DNA of 64,000 bases from Sporosarcina sp. FSL W8-0480 (GTDB lineage: Bacteria > Bacillota > Bacilli > Bacillales_A > Planococcaceae), in the NCBI RefSeq assembly GCF_037963765.1, contig NZ_CP150166.1, positions 3,169,501 to 3,233,500 on the forward strand, given 5' to 3'. Positions 43,788 through 51,243 of the stretch are shown here, in pieces. The notes under the pieces were generated by a model. That model was not told where the DNA came from and searched no databases. It worked only from the letters and a program-made list of their open reading frames with translations. Numbering within the stretch: the first letter of the stretch is position 1; every line of letters begins with the position of its first letter. Position numbers and translations under genes: made by a program.

Positions 43788-43815
43788 ATAAAACGCTCCG
43801 TGTGGGAGCGTTTTA
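43788..43815 (-). terminator. Terminator of the GNAT gene
   Basis: AAAACGCTCC and GGGAGCGTTTT form a compact hairpin that overlaps the stop codon region. Confidence 0.75.
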
Positions 43816-44268
43816 GGGTTCGTTGATGTAGTAGTCCATGACGAGCTCGTCTTCAAGGAGTTCGTCGGTTAGGGTGAAGCCTACTTTTTGGTAGAATTCG
43901 ATGGCCCCGGGATTTTCGGGCCATACGGATAGGCGGATTCTTTGGCAGTCGGGCTTTGCGGCGAGCATGTCAATCGCGACTTGCATCGCTTTTTTGCCGT
44001 AGCCTTTGCCTTGAAATTGTTCACCGATCATGAAGCGCGGGATCCAGTAGCGGTCGTAGTCTTCGTTTTCGGGTATGTCCTCGATTGCAAGGAGTCCGAT
44101 GACGGTTTCACCGTCTACGATTGCGTATGGCGTGAAGTTTGGATCGACGTATGCCCATGCGATTGTGTTGACGTTTTTCGCGACGAATTCTCTTTGGGAT
44201 TCGGCTACTTCAAGTCTGACGCAGGCGCGTATATTGTCTTGAGTTACTTTTTGAAGTGCGATGTTCAT
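43813..44268 (-). CDS. GNAT family N-acetyltransferase
   Basis: The product has 151 residues from ATG 44268, behind GGGGGACA; the in-frame start nine codons upstream lacks a binding site. Acetyl-CoA motif A is WIPRFMIGEQFQGKGYGKKAMQ (Q/R-x-x-G-x-G/A as QGKGYG), and RIRLSVWPENPGAIEFYQKVGF is motif B. The layout and the DRYWIPRFMI segment resemble spermine/spermidine acetyltransferases such as BltD, but the substrate is not certain. No link with neighbours is visible. Confidence 0.8.
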   Translation of the reverse strand: MNIALQKVTQDNIRACVRLEVAESQREFVAKNVNTIAWAYVDPNFTPYAIVDGETVIGLLAIEDIPENEDYDRYWIPRFMIGEQFQGKGYGKKAMQVAIDMLAAKPDCQRIRLSVWPENPGAIEFYQKVGFTLTDELLEDELVMDYYINEP

Positions 44269-44313
44269 GGGTAGTGTCCCCCGTTTCTTTGACAATTTAA
44301 TAGTTGTGTTGCT

Positions 44314-45291
44314 TTATTCGACGAGGATTGGGGATTTCCCTTCTTTCATTAAAATATAATGTGCCGCTTTTCTTTCTCCGATGAGTTGCAAGCCGGTTTT
44401 GGCTAGCAGACCGCGTGCGATGTTGCGGTTGTCGAGTTTGGTGAAGTAGCGGAATTCGCGGTTTGTCATTTTAGGTTTGACTAACATAAACCAGTCTTCA
44501 ATTGTTTGGTAGTGTTCGGTTTTGCCGGTGTGGCCGCATGGGCAGTTCCATTTTTCCCTTCCCCACCGCATGCCGATTTGGTTGCAGGATGGGCAGATAA
44601 CGCCGGGTTTGATGTCGGATGGATTGATGTCGTATAGGTCTGCGATTGGGAAAGGGTTGTAGTCTTTATGGTGTGCGAGCATTGTGTTTGCAAGTGCTTC
44701 TATTGTTTGTTGGTCGAGAATTTGTTGCGTTTCAGGTAGTGAGTTTAAATATGGTGGTACTGCGCTATTTAGTAGGATTTTCATCTCAGGTGTCTGGTGT
44801 TCGATGGCGAGTTCGTTGGTGTCGGAGAATGTGATGATGCCTTCGATGGGGATTTGGATGCCGCATTTTGTGAGCCATTTTTGTAGGAAGTGGATTTTCC
44901 GTTCCACTTCGATTATCGGATTCGGAATCGGTTTTCGATTTCCGTTCCTGAAAACTCTAATGAATTGGGTTGGATTTGCTTTTATTAGTGTTCTGTCTTT
45001 GAAGTTTTTCACTTCGATGATTGTGATTGATGATGGTGTGATGAGCAGCGAGTCGATTTGGAAATAGGTGCCTTCGTGGTGTAGATAGAGGTCGTGGATG
45101 ATGGCATGCGGGTAGTTCGGCTTGAAATTTGCTATTTCGTTATCGAATTCGAGTTCACCGTTATAGCCTGCTTGATAGATTAGTAGATTCTTTTGGACGG
45201 CGTGCTTTTTTTCGTGAGTATGCGGCAGGCGTTTGTCCAAGGAAATGAGAGCTTTGAGTTCGTTTGGCATTTTTCGTTTTTTGTAAATCAT
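44314..45291 (-). CDS. NERD-domain protein with C-terminal zinc ribbon-like motif
   Basis: The product has 325 residues. The NERD (nuclease-related) domain lies at about 30-150: IIHDLYLHHEGTYFQIDSLL, then SSITIIEVKNFKDR with the Asp/Glu-X-Lys core of restriction-endonuclease-like folds. Residues about 230-255 carry CPSCNQIGMRWGREKWNCPC, four cysteines that probably bind zinc, and the end (MTNREFRYFTKLDNRNIARG...) is shared with the partial gene at 63452. Start ATG 45291 follows GAGGTGA. NERD proteins are suspected DNA-processing enzymes; the role here is unknown. Confidence 0.8.
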   Translation of the reverse strand: MIYKKRKMPNELKALISLDKRLPHTHEKKHAVQKNLLIYQAGYNGELEFDNEIANFKPNYPHAIIHDLYLHHEGTYFQIDSLLITPSSITIIEVKNFKDRTLIKANPTQFIRVFRNGNRKPIPNPIIEVERKIHFLQKWLTKCGIQIPIEGIITFSDTNELAIEHQTPEMKILLNSAVPPYLNSLPETQQILDQQTIEALANTMLAHHKDYNPFPIADLYDINPSDIKPGVICPSCNQIGMRWGREKWNCPCGHTGKTEHYQTIEDWFMLVKPKMTNREFRYFTKLDNRNIARGLLAKTGLQLIGERKAAHYILMKEGKSPILVE

Positions 45292-45359
45292 TTTATCACC
45301 TCATGATTAGTTTAACTTGCTTGGCATTGGAATGGAATGCTTTGGGGCAAACTCGACGT

Positions 45360-45421
45360 TTGGGGCGTTTTTGGCGTTGAAAATTGAATTTTGGGTCGTT
45401 TTTCGCGTTTAAAAATGATTT
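45360..45421. repeat. Two-copy 31-bp direct repeat
   Basis: The copies start TTGGGGCGTTTTTGGCGTT (45360) and TTGGGTCGTTTTTCGCGTT (45391) and run on with an A-rich end. It lies between the NERD gene's start region and a TTATGC array. Confidence 0.5.
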
Positions 45422-45453
45422 TTGATGGTTTTGGATTGATAGTTTAGTAGAGT

Positions 45454-45645
45454 TTATGCGGGGATATTTTGGGATATGCGTGATTTTGGGGATTTATGAG
45501 TGAGAGCGTGGTGAGATGCGTGAGTGGCGGGATTTATGCGGGTTTGGGAGCAGTTATGGACTTTTCGGGGAGTTTATGCGTGAGTACGGCGATTTATGCT
45601 TGTTTGGATGTTGTTATGCGTAATTTATGGAGTTTATGCGTTTTT
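45454..45645 (+). repeat. TTATGC tandem array, 10 partly degenerate units of 20 bp
   Basis: Cores every 20 bases from 45454 to 45634, with variants ATATGC, TTATGAG, GATGC and TTATGG. Confidence 0.85.
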
Positions 45646-45650
45646 GATTT

Positions 45651-45675
45651 AAAAAACCGCCGGGGGTCGGCGGTT
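45651..45675 (-). terminator. Terminator of the exonuclease gene
   Basis: On the minus strand AACCGCCGACC and CGGCGGTT are followed by TTTTTT. The hairpin overlaps the end of the coding region. Confidence 0.8.
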
Positions 45676-46282
45676 ATTGGGCGGTGCAGTATTGGTAGAT
45701 GGCGGCGGTGGCGAGGCAGTCGCCGATTGCATCGTGGGCGTCGTGTTCGAGTTGGAGGTACTTTGCCAATGTGCCTAACTTGTGATTTGGTGTTTCGGTA
45801 ATAGTTTTTCTTGCGAGTTGGACGGTGTCGATGACGGTGTATTCGGGGATTTGGATGCCTTCGATGTTGTCGAGTGCGTATAGGAATCCCATGTCGAATG
45901 ATGCGTTATGGGCGATGATTGGATAGTCGCCGATGAATTCGATGAGCTCTTCGATTTTTTGTTCGATCGTTGGTGCCCATTCGACCATTTCGTTTGTGAT
46001 GCCTGTAAGTCTTGTTATCGTGATTGGGATGTGGCGTTCTGGGTTGATGAATGTGTTGAGGACTTCGACGCGCTCGTGGTTTATGAATTTTAGGGCACCA
46101 ATTTGGATGATGCGGTCAGCGCCTGCACGGAAACCGGTTGTTTCGAAGTCTAAGACGATGTAATTTTCGACTTTTTTGGATGTTGTTTTATATTTCCGTT
46201 TCCGGGAGGCTCTTCGGGCACCCCAGTTTTGGATGTCCGTCTTTGATTGCAGCAGTTCAGTTGCTTTGCGATTCGGGCTCAT
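45674..46282 (-). CDS. DnaQ-like DEDDh 3'-5' exonuclease
   Basis: The product has 202 residues. Exo motifs are all present: Exo I VLDFETTGFRAGADR (Asp, Glu), Exo II HNASFDMGFL (Asp) and Exo III HDAIGDCLATA (His, Asp), the DEDDh signature of the epsilon subunit of DNA polymerase III and RNase T. A basic N-terminal extension of about 40 residues (WGARRASRKRKYKTTSKK) could bind nucleic acid. It is most like stand-alone epsilon-type exonucleases of Bacillales, not PolC. Start ATG 46282; upstream AAGGATG is about ten bases away. Confidence 0.85.
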   Translation of the reverse strand: MSPNRKATELLQSKTDIQNWGARRASRKRKYKTTSKKVENYIVLDFETTGFRAGADRIIQIGALKFINHERVEVLNTFINPERHIPITITRLTGITNEMVEWAPTIEQKIEELIEFIGDYPIIAHNASFDMGFLYALDNIEGIQIPEYTVIDTVQLARKTITETPNHKLGTLAKYLQLEHDAHDAIGDCLATAAIYQYCTAQ

Positions 46283-46418
46283 CTTGGATGCACATCCTTA
46301 TCTTTTGCTTTTGTTTCAATTCTATTACTATATTACACGTTTTCAAACATATTAAACTCATTGTTAGATTATCGTATGAAGTAGTATTGCAATGAGGCAT
46401 ATGAGTGTTTGGAGAGAT

Positions 46419-46578
46419 TTATGCGTGGCTGGAGGCGGTTATGCGTGAGTTTTAGGATTTATGCTTGTCTGGCGGTGGTTATGCGGGAGTTTTGGGATTT
46501 ATGCTTGTCTGGCGTAGGTTATGCGTGAGAGTTGGGATTTATGAGGTTTTGTGGGAGTTTATGCGGAATTGGAGGCCG
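46419..46578 (+). repeat. TTATGC tandem array, 8 units of 20 bp
   Basis: Cores every 20 bases from 46419 to 46559. TTATGCTTGTCTGGCG alternates with TTATGCGTGAGTTTTGGGAT-like units. A conserved module starts at its end. Confidence 0.9.
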
Positions 46579-46640
46579 CGGGGATGTTTCGTATCTGGAT
46601 TTTCTGTTCGCGAATAATGCATTTAACAAATAAGGACTTT
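46574..46640 (+). repeat. CGCGG-N26-TCGCG module, single copy
   Basis: CCGCGG at 46576 is followed 26 bases later by TCGCGAATAATGC and ATTTAACAAATAAGGAC. It directly abuts the array. Confidence 0.55.
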
Positions 46641-46645
46641 AAAGA

Positions 46646-46673
46646 CTGCCGCGCAGAAGGGTCTGGGCGGCAG
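46646..46673 (-). terminator. Hairpin after the polysaccharide deacetylase gene
   Basis: CTGCCGC and GCGGCAG pair in a 28-base hairpin, followed on the minus strand by TCTTTAAAG. The U-run is weak. Confidence 0.55.
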
Positions 46674-46679
46674 GTGTTA

Positions 46680-47792
46680 TTAAAGCATTGGATCACGAAA
46701 GAAGTTGGTGACGATATGATTATCAGGCTTGTATGTTTTTAGATTATAGCCTTCTTTTTGGAGCCATTCGATGATGTGAGGCAGGGCAATTGTTGTTTGG
46801 CTGCGGTCGTGCATGAGAATGACGATGGAACGGTTGCCGGAATTATAGGCCTTGGTGACGCCATTTTTAACATTTAGAAAGATTTGATTGGCTTCTTTAT
46901 CCGTGTATTGCCAGTCTTTTGAGTCGACGTCCCAATCCCACATTTTATAGCCATTTTTGATGAGTTGCTGCCTCATGGAGTTAGTGACAAGCGGTGAACT
47001 ACCGTATGGGACACGAAGTAGCTTGTTGTCTTTCCCTGTCATTTGTTGGACCAATTTTGCACCTTCGTGCATTTCATTGAAGAAAGCTGTGGTGGATTTA
47101 TATACTTTGCCCTTATCGTGGCTCATGCTGTGTGATCCGATGTAATGTCCGTCTGCATTAACGGAGTTGACGATATCTTTATAGTTTTTCATATTGTTGC
47201 CAAGGAAGAAGAAGGTGGCGGGCGCATTGTATTTTTTTAGCGTTCTGTTATTGGCTGCGGTGAATTTATTTGGACCATCGTCAAAAGTTAGGTAGACGTC
47301 TGCTTTTTTGGGTTTCTCAAGGAATGTAGCCTGCTTCTTATTCACATAGCTTTGAATGATGCCCTCGTAACCCTGATGGCTTAAATGAGGGTAGTTGTCA
47401 CGGTATACGCGCAAAGTATGATACTTTGGAAAGTATTCAAGTTTGAAATCAAATTCGTCTGCAATATACTTCATACTGATTAGTAGTTTACCGTTTTCAT
47501 CAATAAGAAGCGAGTCCGTAGGTTTCTTTGCTGTGGGCAATGAAAGCGACACGTCCTTCCCGTGCTTTGACAGTTTTAATTTGTCATTTTCCTTTATGAA
47601 ATCTATGTACAAAAACTTTGCAATGTCCTCGAACAATACTTTCGTATCGCCATCGATAACGCGGATATCTTCAATAGGAAGCATTTTATCGTGAAGTCCG
47701 ATGTAGCGTTTTGGTTCACTTGCTGCTCCTGCCTTATTTGCAGTTAGTAGAAATGATAGGATTACGATTGCTAGGACGATTACTTTTTTCAA
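46680..47792 (-). CDS. Secreted polysaccharide deacetylase (NodB domain)
   Basis: The product has 370 residues from TTG 47792, chosen because GGGGAAGG precedes it and it gives a signal peptide (LKKVIVLAIVILSFLL...AGAA). An N-terminal region (about 30-130; VLFEDIAKFLYIDFI, LLISMKYIADEF) looks like a copper-amine-oxidase-N-type domain. The NodB domain (about 160-350) has VYLTFDDGPNK (catalytic Asp and metal Asp), HSMSHDKG (metal His pair) and LRVPYGS, and ILMHDRSQT near the end. Such enzymes remove acetyl groups from peptidoglycan GlcNAc/MurNAc or other glycans. It lacks SLH domains, unlike other wall enzymes here. Confidence 0.87.
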   Translation of the reverse strand: MKKVIVLAIVILSFLLTANKAGAASEPKRYIGLHDKMLPIEDIRVIDGDTKVLFEDIAKFLYIDFIKENDKLKLSKHGKDVSLSLPTAKKPTDSLLIDENGKLLISMKYIADEFDFKLEYFPKYHTLRVYRDNYPHLSHQGYEGIIQSYVNKKQATFLEKPKKADVYLTFDDGPNKFTAANNRTLKKYNAPATFFFLGNNMKNYKDIVNSVNADGHYIGSHSMSHDKGKVYKSTTAFFNEMHEGAKLVQQMTGKDNKLLRVPYGSSPLVTNSMRQQLIKNGYKMWDWDVDSKDWQYTDKEANQIFLNVKNGVTKAYNSGNRSIVILMHDRSQTTIALPHIIEWLQKEGYNLKTYKPDNHIVTNFFRDPML

Positions 47793-47937
47793 TTTACCTT
47801 CCCCGTTTCTTTTAATAATCATGCTTCACTATATTAAGTGGGATGTTGAAGTAGAATCGAAATAAGTTTGGAGCGTTGTGTTATGTAAATGCTTTGTACT
47901 TGTAGATTACGCTTATTAGCAGGATTTATGCCCAAAA

Positions 47938-47963
47938 TAAAAAACCGCCACTTGGCGGTTTTT
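47938..47963 (-). terminator. Terminator of the adaptor/membrane protein operon
   Basis: AAAAACCGCCA and TGGCGGTTTTT form a hairpin two bases after the stop at 47965; the minus strand continues TTTTTTATTTTG. Confidence 0.85.
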
Positions 47964-47964
47964 G

Positions 47965-49230
47965 TCATTGGCCTATGCCGTATTTTAAATAGTTTTTCCA
48001 ACCGAATCCGAGCCACTGCTCCTTTTCAGGTAGTTCGAGCGGGAATGGGAAAAATACTTTGAGTGGAGTATTGTAGTCAGATAATTTATCGTCGTAAATC
48101 ACGACGTCTCCTATTTTAAGTCCATCCGTCACGACTGCTTGGTTGATTGATTCGAACGGGACGATGATTTCCGTTTTGACAGCTCGTCCATGATCATCCA
48201 ATTTCCAAGCGATTGCTTTGCCATTCGTGTAGGATTTTAGCCAATGAAGTTTCATGGATACCGCATCCGCCTCGTTGACGATAATTTGCGCGTTTACATT
48301 CGCTCCAAATGGTAAATTTGAAAGTTCATTCACCGGTTGAATTCGAATTTCATAGAGTTCAAGAGGATTCTTCTGTTCTTTCATTTCTAATTGATCAAAA
48401 GCCTGACGCCATCTATCATCTGTTGCGGGCACTTCCGAGACCGATAAAACTGCCCCTTCGATGACTGAATCCAAATTGGCCCCTTGAATTCGAACAGAAT
48501 CTCCCACTGCGATTTTCTGCCATTCATCAAGGGAAACATATGTGGAAATCACTTTTGTTTCACTGTAAAGTTCCGTCGCGAGTGTGGTTCCATATTTATT
48601 CACATGAGCAACCGTTCCATCTACCGGGCTGACTAATGCGGGACGTGCCGAGTTTTGAGTTAGTTGGGTTTGCACCACAGTCAATTTGCGATTAATCTCC
48701 GATAGTTCCCTTTCGGCTTCTGCAATTGCCTGGGCATAGATTCCGTCTTGGCTTACTTGGACATTCACATTCAACTCGATATCTGTTTCGCCTACTGTTT
48801 CCGTCGTATTTACGTTTGTATTATCGTCTACAGTCCAACGATCCGACTCCAAGTTGGATAGGATTGATTCGATCGAATTTCGCTGTTCAAGAAGGCCTTC
48901 TTCTTCCGCCCGCCAAGCAATGAGCTGATTTTCCGCGTGCTCTGTCTGAAGTAGGGCGATTTCATCACCGATTTGGACCTTGTCTCCTTCTTTTACAAGC
49001 CATTCCTCGATCGTCTCGTCATCTCCGACATAGACCGTGAAAATTCCTTCCGGTGAAACGAGCCCTTCTTTATGGATTTCTTCCACAAAATGATTAGGTG
49101 TCATGCGCTCATACTTATTTACATATACTGATTTTAAAATCATGCTATTTTTCGAGAATAGAAGGTGGACGTTGACGGCGATGAAGATGCTGATAATGAG
49201 GGCAACGGTGATGCTCATTCGTTTATTCAT
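47965..49230 (-). CDS. HlyD/RND-type periplasmic-adaptor-like membrane fusion protein
   Basis: The product has 421 residues from ATG 49230. This ATG shares its first base with the stop of the upstream gene (TGATG) and follows GGAGGTGG, so translation is coupled. One N-terminal membrane helix (SITVALIISIFIAVNVHLLF) anchors an outside domain: a biotinyl-lipoyl hairpin half (WLVKEGDKVQIGDEIALLQT), a helical hairpin (about 115-225) interrupted by an Asn/Thr/Glu/Val-rich insertion (NVNTTETVGETDIELNVNVQ), the second lipoyl half (ALVSPVDGTVAHVNKYG) and beta-barrel domains. It resembles adaptors of efflux pumps, but no transporter ATPase or pump gene lies beside it. Confidence 0.75.
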   Translation of the reverse strand: MNKRMSITVALIISIFIAVNVHLLFSKNSMILKSVYVNKYERMTPNHFVEEIHKEGLVSPEGIFTVYVGDDETIEEWLVKEGDKVQIGDEIALLQTEHAENQLIAWRAEEEGLLEQRNSIESILSNLESDRWTVDDNTNVNTTETVGETDIELNVNVQVSQDGIYAQAIAEAERELSEINRKLTVVQTQLTQNSARPALVSPVDGTVAHVNKYGTTLATELYSETKVISTYVSLDEWQKIAVGDSVRIQGANLDSVIEGAVLSVSEVPATDDRWRQAFDQLEMKEQKNPLELYEIRIQPVNELSNLPFGANVNAQIIVNEADAVSMKLHWLKSYTNGKAIAWKLDDHGRAVKTEIIVPFESINQAVVTDGLKIGDVVIYDDKLSDYNTPLKVFFPFPLELPEKEQWLGFGWKNYLKYGIGQ

Positions 49231-49916
49231 CAAAAGCCACCTCCAAAAATCGAATTCAGTATGGATGTGAACGGGATAAATGCGACTGATGCTGTAATCA
49301 GGGCCATTGCCGTATGCAGGCCGACTAACATCCATAAATATGCTCGGCGGTTTTCTTCCGGTCGAATCTGCTTGATGAACCGGTATTGCAACGAAATGAT
49401 GAGCGCACTTGTGATTGTCAATTGATTAAGAAATAGGATTAGATACCAATTTTCCATAATTGTTGCGGCAAGCGGGCCGAATGATAAAAACGAAAGATTT
49501 ACTGTTACTCCTTTTATTGCAAAAACAATAAAAATAACCGCCTTTTCCATGAGCAATATGCCTGTTATCAGCACTTGCAACGGAACAAGCCGACGATAAG
49601 GGATTTTTGTGATTCCGGAAAGTATCAGAGCAACCCCGAAAATATGAAAACCTATGTAAAGGAGCGACCAAATAATAGCGCCAGCAAGTGACGCGAATCT
49701 TGCAAGTATGTAGTCTGTTGTTGTCATTGAAACCATTATTGATGTTAGTGTTTCAGTATTCATGCCCCAAATATTTCTTAATGAAAAAAGGACAATACCA
49801 AGGAGCAGTACAATGACTAACCTTTGTGTGAAGTTACGCATCGTGCTGTTTTGTAGATTTGAAGCAAGCTCATCTGGTCTCGTCAAGTAGTGCCAAAACC
49901 TGTATTCAAAGAACAT
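49230..49916 (-). CDS. Integral membrane protein, possibly Yip1-like, coupled to the adaptor gene
   Basis: The product has 228 residues with five to six hydrophobic segments (LVIVLLLGIVLFSL, FASLAGAIIWSLLYIGFHIF, LVPLQVLITGILLMEKAVIFIVF, WYLILFLNQLTITSALIISL, and AYLWMLVGLHTAMALITASV). The N-terminal cytoplasmic part (YRFWHYLTRPDELASN) resembles the start of Yip1-domain proteins, but the assignment is weak. It ends one base into the start of the adaptor gene. The pair probably works as one membrane complex. No promoter was identified; an apparent ATG start at 49916 has no strong binding site. Confidence 0.6.
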   Translation of the reverse strand: MFFEYRFWHYLTRPDELASNLQNSTMRNFTQRLVIVLLLGIVLFSLRNIWGMNTETLTSIMVSMTTTDYILARFASLAGAIIWSLLYIGFHIFGVALILSGITKIPYRRLVPLQVLITGILLMEKAVIFIVFAIKGVTVNLSFLSFGPLAATIMENWYLILFLNQLTITSALIISLQYRFIKQIRPEENRRAYLWMLVGLHTAMALITASVAFIPFTSILNSIFGGGF

Positions 49917-50111
49917 AGCGACAATCCTTTCTGCTTGTAAATGCTGAATTTATAAAGGCTCCACTAACACTACTTTATCAAACCTTGATGGTTTTTCAAT
50001 ATTCGTAGTAACCAATGAATGGAAACAGGTCTTTTTGGTCAGTCTAAGTGTAATAACTTTCATTTCCTATGTGTCAAATTTCCCGGGAAATCGACAAAGG
50101 AGCGGATTTTC

Positions 50112-50213
50112 ATGAATAATGATGAAAAACATCGATTCACAGTACAAGACTTCCTATTCGGCCTAACAGGATCCACTGTCTTCGTGATCGCCCTACACTT
50201 CTTTACCAGTTAA
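50112..50213 (+). CDS. Small hydrophobic peptide, hypothetical
   Basis: A 33-residue frame, MNNDEKHRFTVQDFLFGLTG then a short hydrophobic segment (STVFVIALHFF), starts with ATG 50112 and is preceded ten bases upstream by AAAGGAG. It has a charged start and a single membrane-type helix. It lies alone on the plus strand, divergent from the membrane protein gene. I do not recognise it; the binding site and composition are the only evidence. Confidence 0.4.
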   Translation: MNNDEKHRFTVQDFLFGLTGSTVFVIALHFFTS

Positions 50214-50358
50214 GCAAGTTAGTTAGTTAGCAATCTTCTATACCCATAAACTCTACATCGTAAACTACTATATTGATTATTTTTCTTTTAGGCGTGTATT
50301 TTGGGGGAGTAGAAAGATGTGGACTTATATTTCCTTCATTATGTAGTAAGGTGTCACA

Positions 50359-50488
50359 GTTGGCTGAAGCGAAAGGCGGCGACTCCGGTCGGATAAGCGG
50401 GACAGGTGAGACCCCGATGTGGAGCGAAGCGACCGAGGAGGCTCACCGCCCGCCCCACGGAAAGCGTCCGCCTGTAGCGGAAGCCAAC
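50359..50488. repeat. GC-rich palindromic intergenic repeat, copy 3 (reverse orientation)
   Basis: This copy is bounded by GTTGGCT and AGCCAAC. It contains GGCGGCGACTCC and CGGAAAGCGTCCGCC, the reverse complement of blocks at 1594 and 3639. Confidence 0.7.
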
Positions 50489-50504
50489 TTTTAATCTACC
50501 AAAA

Positions 50505-50546
50505 CAAAAAACACTCATCGTTAACTTTATACGATAAGTGTTTTTT
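50505..50546 (-). terminator. Terminator of the IDEAL-domain gene
   Basis: AAAAAACACT-CATCGT and ACGATA-AGTGTTTTTT form a near-perfect hairpin 20 bases after the stop. Confidence 0.82.
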
Positions 50547-50565
50547 CATGATTTGGTAGTCAAAA

Positions 50566-51009
50566 TTAGAGCATTCCTTCCGTCAATTGTATAAATAAGC
50601 TTCGATTCTTTGTCTCTAACGCATAGTCAATCATACGGTCATAATATTCCGCTTCAAGCTCCTCAATAAGCTGGCCCGCCTCCGCAATAACAACTTCGGG
50701 CATTTCAATTTTCAACTTCAACGTCCCTTCAAGAATTGTCGAAAGATGCAAATGAAGATCCGATATGAGCAGCAACTGATAGAGCGGCAGTCGGATGAAC
50801 TTGCTCCCCCGCTGGAAGACAAACACCTCACCTAAATTCTCGACCTGCAGGCTTTTCACGTTCACAACGATTTCTTTCCCTTCGGATGGCACAAACTGAT
50901 ACACTTCACCGCCTTTAATAATGGAAAAATACTGATAGGCAAACACAAGCCGCAGACGGAAATCTTCCTGGCTCGTGAAAAACGGCGTCATACGTTGAAC
51001 AGAAAGCAT
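50566..51009 (-). CDS. IDEAL-domain protein
   Basis: The product has 147 residues from ATG 51009, which lies six bases after GGAGGG; the longer in-frame start is not supported. The C-terminal 30 residues, AEYYDRMIDYALETKNRSLF then IQLTEGML, match the IDEAL motif (PF08858), a short helix pair found at the end of YpiB and related Bacillales proteins. The first 110 residues are beta-rich and unknown to me. It is cytoplasmic, with no membrane segment. It is monocistronic, between a repeat and the ywqB-like gene, which is divergent. Confidence 0.7.
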   Translation of the reverse strand: MLSVQRMTPFFTSQEDFRLRLVFAYQYFSIIKGGEVYQFVPSEGKEIVVNVKSLQVENLGEVFVFQRGSKFIRLPLYQLLLISDLHLHLSTILEGTLKLKIEMPEVVIAEAGQLIEELEAEYYDRMIDYALETKNRSLFIQLTEGML

Positions 51010-51243
51010 CTTCATCCCTCCATCATTGAATATTCCGATTATTATCATTCTATCACATTTGTGACCGTTTTGTGAATGATTTGTTCTCTATAGTATTCAA
51101 ACTTAAAGAAATAAATGCTTATCCGTTATGTAGATTTTTCGGATTGAAGTTGAAGTTAGCGACTCCCGAAAAATGAAATCGTTTACGGTTGCGGTCTAAA
51201 ACCTTTATAATGAAGGGAATGCTTAGTTTTAGGGAGTGAGCCG

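Noticed and set aside
26562..46578. CRISPR array
   Set aside because: The constant part is only 6-10 bases and the period is 20, with no 24-37 base repeats or unique 30-base spacers, and no cas gene is present.
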